Shown: one piece after another, positions 60,271-64,000 of the stretch
How positions within the stretch are numbered: position 1 is the first letter of the stretch
Layout of the letters: the number at the start of each line of letters is the position of its first letter
Assembly (NCBI GenBank): GCA_020444475.1
Contig: JAHLKV010000005.1
Coordinates: 124,001-188,000 of the forward strand
Origin: a bacterium
GTDB lineage: Bacteria > Zixibacteria > MSB-5A5 > GN15 > FEB-12
Length of the DNA stretch: 64,000 nucleotides
Direction: 5' to 3'
The notes under the pieces: model-generated
Told to the model about the DNA's origin: nothing
Database searches by the model: none
What the model saw: the letters and a program-made list of their open reading frames with translations, nothing else
Position numbers and translations under genes: made by a program

Positions 60271-62769
60271 TCAGCCCTGACTTTCTTCGACAAATCTGGA
60301 ATACCGTGACAACAAGTTCTTGCTGGATTCGACAGACTCTGACTCGGCCATGATATTAAACGACGCGTGCGCGCGGTCGGGGGTGATCAGCACACAGCCG
60401 CCATCTTCGAATACCCGGACCCCGTCTATCAACTCCCGCTTTTTGTCCTGGGTCGACGTAATCAGCTTGCGCATGACCGTACCCTTCTTCTCCCACGGAC
60501 AGGGAACCGAGCCGGACTTGCGGTGGTAGCGGTCGTGTTTTGCACGCAGGTCGCCAAGGCTGAGGCGGGTCTTAGCCATTAGCTCGAGAATCTTGGATGT
60601 CGCAAAAAGGGCATCGGCGCCCATCTGGAAGCCGGGGAAAATGAACCCGCCTCGGGTGCCGCCCACGAAGCCGACTTCGCCGGTCCGGCGGACCTCCATC
60701 ATGGCCCGATGATCGGAGCCGACGCGGATAACCTCGGTGCCGTACTGCTCGGCGATCGCTTCGACCCCCATCGACCCCGCCACCGGCACCGCAATCCGCT
60801 CCGGCTTGTACGCGGCGACAAACAGCTCGGTGACGATCAGGAGCAGGACCTGGCTGTCGAGCGGGGTACCGGTTTCGTCGACAACGGTCAGTTTCTCAGC
60901 GGCCGAGTTGTAGATGACGCCGAAGTCGGCTCTGATCGAAGAGACAATCGCCGACAACTGCACCAGCGCCTGGGTCCGATCGGACTGGGTGCTCGAGAAC
61001 TTGCGCGGATTGAGGTTGGCGTTAAGTTCAGTCGCCGAAACCCCAAGCACCGAGAAGAGGTCGGGGAAGAGCTGCGAAGACGGTCCGTTGGAGTGGTCGA
61101 CGACGATCTTGAACCCGGCCCGTTTGATCAGGTCGATATCGAGCTCGGCCATGAAGTCCTGTCGGTAGTTGAGCAGGACGCCCTGGGGGCGCTCGAGGTG
61201 GCCGATTTTATCGAGCGAGGCGCGCTCGTAGTCTTCGCCGAAATAGTTGCGCTCGATCTTCTTCAGCCGCGAGGTGGGCATGTCCAGTCCGGAGCCATCA
61301 AACAGAATGAAATCAATCAGCCGGTAGTCCAGCGGGTTGTGGCGGACATAGATGCCGGCCGCGTAGTGCCCCTGACTGAGGCCGTAACGGACGATCGGCA
61401 CCGGCATGGCTTCGAGGTCGGCGACATGTACGCCCGAGGCCAGAATGCCCGACAGCAGCGAGCGGCGAAGCAGACGCGAGAGGTCCGAAGCGTCTCGGCT
61501 GGTCACGACCGACGCGCCCTGTCCGAGCGATGCACCCAGCGCGGCGCCGAGCCGAACCGCCATTTCGGGGGTGACCTCGGTCAGCGCCAGTCCGGTCAGT
61601 TTGGAGTCGGTGAAAAGCTCACGGTTCCACTTGTCGCCCCAGATGAGTGAACTGGAGACAATGGCGCCGTCATCGACCGTCTTGCCGGGCCAGATCTTGC
61701 AGTTGGCTTTGACAACGGCCTTGGAACCGATCACACAGTTATCCGACACGATCACCTTCTCGGCCAACCGGGTGCCGTCGCCCACCTTGGAGCGGTTGCA
61801 GACTATCGCGTCGCCGGCGCTTACCCCGGAGCCGATCAGATTGTCCGACCAAATGACAGTATTGCTCAGGTTGGTACCACGACCGACCCGGGTGCGGTCG
61901 CCGATAGCGGAGTTGGTGACTCTCGTGCCACCCTCGATGTAGACGTCGTCACCGAGCACCACCGTTCCGGAGAATTCGACACCATCCTCGATGTGGACGT
62001 TGCTTCCGCGGTACACTTTGGCGCCGTTTTGCTCGGTCAGCTGAGATTTGAGATCCAGGGCCAGTCGGCCGTTGAACATATCCTGATGGGCCAGTCGGTA
62101 TTCGCCGACGTTGCCGACATCTTTCCAGTAGCCGTCCATGATTTTGCCGTACAGCCCCATTCCCTTGGAGAGCATGAGCGGATAGAGGTTTTGCGAGAAA
62201 TCGAAGTTGGTCTGCTGGGGGATGTGCTGTATGGCCGATGGCTCAAGGATGTAAATGCCGGTGTTGATCGTATCGGAGAACGCTTCGCCCCAGGACGGTT
62301 TCTCGAGGAACCGCACGATACGGCCGTCGGCGCTGGTGATCACGATCCCGTATGCCAGGGGGTTCTCGATATGAGTCAGGAGGATCGTAGCCTCGGCCCG
62401 TTTCTCTTCGTGCCAGCGCAAGGCTTCGCTCAGGTCGAAGTCAGTGATAAGATCGCCGGAGATGACCAGGACACGGTCGTCGGCGTTGCTGAGGGCATAG
62501 CGGACCGCGCCGGCGGTGCCGTAGTCGGCATCGGGCAGGCAGTAGTCCATCTTGACGCCGAACAGGGAGCCGTCGCCGAAATAGTTCTTGATTTCATCGG
62601 GCTGGAAATAGAGCAGCGATGTGATGTCGGTAATGCCGTGTTTGGCAAGTAGCGAGACGACATGTTCCATGATCGGGATATTGCCGATCGGAACCATCGG
62701 TTTGGGCATATTTATTGTGAGGGGGCGCAGGCGGGTGCCGAAGCCGCCGGCCATCAGAATGGCTTTCAC
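60271..62769 (-). CDS. Mannose-1-phosphate guanylyltransferase-type nucleotidyltransferase fused to a degenerate phosphomannomutase domain
   Basis: The 832-residue product has an N-terminal nucleotidyltransferase (about 1-230) with 'MAGGFGTRLRPLT', 'PKPMVPIGN' and 'FLEKPSWGEAFSDTINTGIY'. A left-handed beta-helix/hexapeptide region follows (about 245-375). A phosphohexomutase-like region (about 385-800) has lost key residues. The phospho-Ser loop TASHNP reads 'VRHNPLD', the metal loop DGDADR reads 'NSAAEK', and the sugar loop GGExSGH reads 'GGTRGGF'. The first domain should make an NDP-sugar (GDP-mannose or similar); the second is probably regulatory or binds ligand only. GGAGGA lies upstream of the ATG. 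The HAD gene ends 15 bases before it. Confidence 0.87.
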   Translation of the reverse strand: MKAILMAGGFGTRLRPLTINMPKPMVPIGNIPIMEHVVSLLAKHGITDITSLLYFQPDEIKNYFGDGSLFGVKMDYCLPDADYGTAGAVRYALSNADDRVLVISGDLITDFDLSEALRWHEEKRAEATILLTHIENPLAYGIVITSADGRIVRFLEKPSWGEAFSDTINTGIYILEPSAIQHIPQQTNFDFSQNLYPLMLSKGMGLYGKIMDGYWKDVGNVGEYRLAHQDMFNGRLALDLKSQLTEQNGAKVYRGSNVHIEDGVEFSGTVVLGDDVYIEGGTRVTNSAIGDRTRVGRGTNLSNTVIWSDNLIGSGVSAGDAIVCNRSKVGDGTRLAEKVIVSDNCVIGSKAVVKANCKIWPGKTVDDGAIVSSSLIWGDKWNRELFTDSKLTGLALTEVTPEMAVRLGAALGASLGQGASVVTSRDASDLSRLLRRSLLSGILASGVHVADLEAMPVPIVRYGLSQGHYAAGIYVRHNPLDYRLIDFILFDGSGLDMPTSRLKKIERNYFGEDYERASLDKIGHLERPQGVLLNYRQDFMAELDIDLIKRAGFKIVVDHSNGPSSQLFPDLFSVLGVSATELNANLNPRKFSSTQSDRTQALVQLSAIVSSIRADFGVIYNSAAEKLTVVDETGTPLDSQVLLLIVTELFVAAYKPERIAVPVAGSMGVEAIAEQYGTEVIRVGSDHRAMMEVRRTGEVGFVGGTRGGFIFPGFQMGADALFATSKILELMAKTRLSLGDLRAKHDRYHRKSGSVPCPWEKKGTVMRKLITSTQDKKRELIDGVRVFEDGGCVLITPDRAHASFNIMAESESVESSKNLLSRYSRFVEESQG

Positions 62770-62784
62770 GAGTCCTCCAGAAGG

Positions 62785-63453
62785 TCAAGGAACGAACAGG
62801 GAGCGTGCGACCAGCTCCCCGGTGATATCATGGAACGTATCGAACGCAGTATACGGAATATTTCTTCGGTCGCAATATCGGGCCAGGTCTTTTTTGGCGA
62901 AAAGGATATCTGTTTGGGGAAGGGCGCCGATATCGGAGAGGCCGTCACCGATAAAAATGATCGTTAAGGGACCTTTTTGTCCTCGACGGTACTCGGCGAT
63001 TCGGTCGCCTTTGCAGACGCCGCCGCCGGTGTTGTGCGGATCGTCGTACGGAAACTCCAGTACCATGCCGCCATCAACAAGACGGGCGTGATTGCAGATC
63101 ACCGGGATATCGTTGATACCATGGCGGGTGAGAATGTGATTGATGTATACGTCAAGTCCGTCGGAGATGATGTGCAACGGGATGTTGCATCGTGTCGCGA
63201 GTGCGGCAAACTCGACAAAACCGGGGTTGAGTTCGAAGGTGTCCAGGAACGCGAAGACCTCGTCCGGTTCACCGCGGAACATGGCAGCCTCTTTCAGCAG
63301 ACAGTCGCGTGTGGAGAGGGTGCCGGCTTTCCAATCGGGGATCAGCTCGTTGCAACGGCCGCCCGTGAACCTGTTGTACAGATGATAGCCGACATCACGA
63401 CGGGCCAGGGTGCCGTCGAAATCACAGAATATGGCGCAGCGGGATTCACTCAT
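62785..63453 (-). CDS. HAD-superfamily phosphatase, MtnX/SerB-like
   Basis: I start at the ATG at 63453 (222 residues), where the protein opens with the HAD nucleophile 'AIFCDFDGTLARRD' (DxDGT). Motif II lies in 'IPLHIISDGLD' (Ser/Thr), motif III with Lys in 'GGGVCKGDRI', and motif IV in 'IIFIGDGLSDIGALP' (GDGxxD). The family includes MtnX of methionine salvage and phosphoserine phosphatase-like enzymes. Specificity cannot be fixed, and a phosphoserine phosphatase role is worth testing because no serB is otherwise seen. Its ATG overlaps the DUF1634 stop. Confidence 0.85.
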   Translation of the reverse strand: MSESRCAIFCDFDGTLARRDVGYHLYNRFTGGRCNELIPDWKAGTLSTRDCLLKEAAMFRGEPDEVFAFLDTFELNPGFVEFAALATRCNIPLHIISDGLDVYINHILTRHGINDIPVICNHARLVDGGMVLEFPYDDPHNTGGGVCKGDRIAEYRRGQKGPLTIIFIGDGLSDIGALPQTDILFAKKDLARYCDRRNIPYTAFDTFHDITGELVARSLFVP

Positions 63454-63758
63454 GGTTCGAAAATCTCCGCCACCACCGGTGCAAGAATCAACAGGATCAG
63501 CATGTAGCTCAGCAGCCAGAGGCGATACAGCCGCGCCCGACGAAACTGATCGGCGAGTACCAGTAAGCGTGCGAAGGTACCAACGATTATCGCTATCAGG
63601 CCAATCTGTCCGGCCGGCGGGAGAGTCACCGGATACAGGCCCATTCGTGTTAGCACCGCCCCGCCGACAAACCAGGAGAGAAGCAGGATCACCAGGATGA
63701 CCTGCAGAATGCCGAGTCGGCGAAGGCTGAATTTCTGTCCGCTTACATAATCGACCAT
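63450..63758 (-). CDS. DUF1634-like membrane protein
   Basis: The 102-residue product has three hydrophobic segments ('LGILQVILVILLLSWFVGGAV', 'IGLIAIIVGTFARLLVLA', 'LWLLSYMLILLILAPVV'), the pattern of DUF1634, which commonly accompanies TauE/SafE exporters. Such an exporter gene is directly upstream and overlaps it by 16 bases. Likely an accessory subunit. Confidence 0.8.
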   Translation of the reverse strand: MVDYVSGQKFSLRRLGILQVILVILLLSWFVGGAVLTRMGLYPVTLPPAGQIGLIAIIVGTFARLLVLADQFRRARLYRLWLLSYMLILLILAPVVAEIFEP

Positions 63759-64000
63759 AGAGACTCCCAGCCGAGTTTATAGGCGAGATAGACCAGCATG
63801 ACCGAAAACGCCGCCCGCACCACCAGCGGTTTGGCCCGGGTGCCAAACGATGCGCCGAGCCGCCCGCCCAGAACGATCCCCACCACCACGGGCGCGATGT
63901 CGTCGAGAGGCACGACGCCCTTTGTCAGGTAGACGGCAAGGGCGGCGGTGGCCGAGAAACCGACCGAGAACGAGGCTGTCCCGCGCGCTGTACTCATCGG
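63743..64000 (-). CDS. TauE/SafE (TSUP) family exporter, C-terminal part
   Basis: The visible frame runs off the right edge, so the 5' part is missing and an in-frame Met near 63997 is probably internal. 'FSATAALAVYLTKGVVPLDDIAPVVVGIVLGGRLGASFG' (given in part) followed by 'AAFSVMLVYLAYKLGW' is the C-terminal repeat of TSUP transporters (the 'GxxxGaxxG' helix). They export sulfite, sulfonates or similar organic anions. It is first in the operon with DUF1634, the HAD phosphatase and the nucleotidyltransferase. Confidence 0.8.
   Translation of the reverse strand, partial: PMSTARGTASFSVGFSATAALAVYLTKGVVPLDDIAPVVVGIVLGGRLGASFGTRAKPLVVRAAFSVMLVYLAYKLGWESLWSIM

Noticed and set aside
1..64000. tRNA, rRNA, insertion sequence, prophage or CRISPR elements
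   Set aside because: Scanning both strands by eye revealed no cloverleaf with a T-loop signature, no transposase or integrase gene, and no direct-repeat array. A tRNAscan or Infernal run could still find something missed.

Overview
The window is a GC-rich stretch of bacterial chromosome from a Gram-negative-type (diderm) organism. Evidence for two membranes includes an RND/MacA-type adaptor, a C-terminal-Phe beta-barrel protein, several lipoproteins and a LolA-fold protein. Two traits point to the FCB side of the tree and most closely resemble candidate phylum Zixibacteria: a T9SS-type C-terminal sorting domain on a giant surface protein, and a house style of dockerin-like 'CGDINxDxxVDLSDLI..LVxYLFxGG' repeats. 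A FISUMP domain and an SPT-like/GNAT pair fit this. The taxonomic call is inference. No rRNA, tRNA, CRISPR array, prophage or insertion sequence was recognised.

Layout. 1-5059: end of a MacA/MacB-type export operon (minus), an oligoendopeptidase F plus AlkC-type DNA glycosylase pair (minus) and an Smr protein (plus). 5277-14174: one 2965-residue secreted protein with about 24 cysteine-rich Ig-like repeats, a cohesin-like region, two dockerin-like hands and a sorting signal. 14507-20802: thyX, a dockerin/FISUMP secreted protein and two tandem M32 carboxypeptidases separated by a cluster of palindromes. 20861-26382: a small membrane protein, trkA-trkH, a membrane metallophosphoesterase and a histone-H1-like/SWIB nucleoid protein. 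26512-34723: prolyl oligopeptidase; a DUF1015-serA-serC serine operon; an alpha-oxoamine synthase (serine palmitoyltransferase-like) with an overlapping-style GNAT partner. 34784-41153: lipoproteins, plus a compact minus-strand operon dprA-yigZ-PfkB kinase-PAP2-macro domain. 41530-43509: two cohesin-like/dockerin secreted paralogues. 43586-51316: murQ, then a minus-strand set made of ECF sigma factor, zinc-finger anti-sigma, MMPL exporter, LolA-fold protein, beta-barrel protein, DUF2892 protein and lipoprotein. 51910-59866: a lipoprotein, galT, an EEP-family protein, a TPR lipoprotein with an SDR, and asnS. 60271-64000: a nucleotidyltransferase fused to a degenerate phosphomannomutase, a HAD phosphatase, DUF1634 and a TSUP exporter (partial).

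The most interesting items are these. The giant protein carries an internal 7-8-repeat duplication. The phosphomannomutase half of the 832-residue sugar nucleotidyltransferase has lost its phospho-serine and metal loop. A DUF1015 gene sits beside serA-serC where no serB is present. The SPT-like/GNAT pair is a candidate sphingolipid module. A dispersed ~160-bp element occurs twice with conserved reading frames, and REP-like palindromes fill most long intergenic gaps. A promoter-plus-terminator unit at 51547-51674 could be a small RNA or attenuator. Promoters with TTGnnn and TATATT/TATCTT/TATACT hexamers recur upstream of many genes, suggesting an ordinary sigma-70-like consensus.
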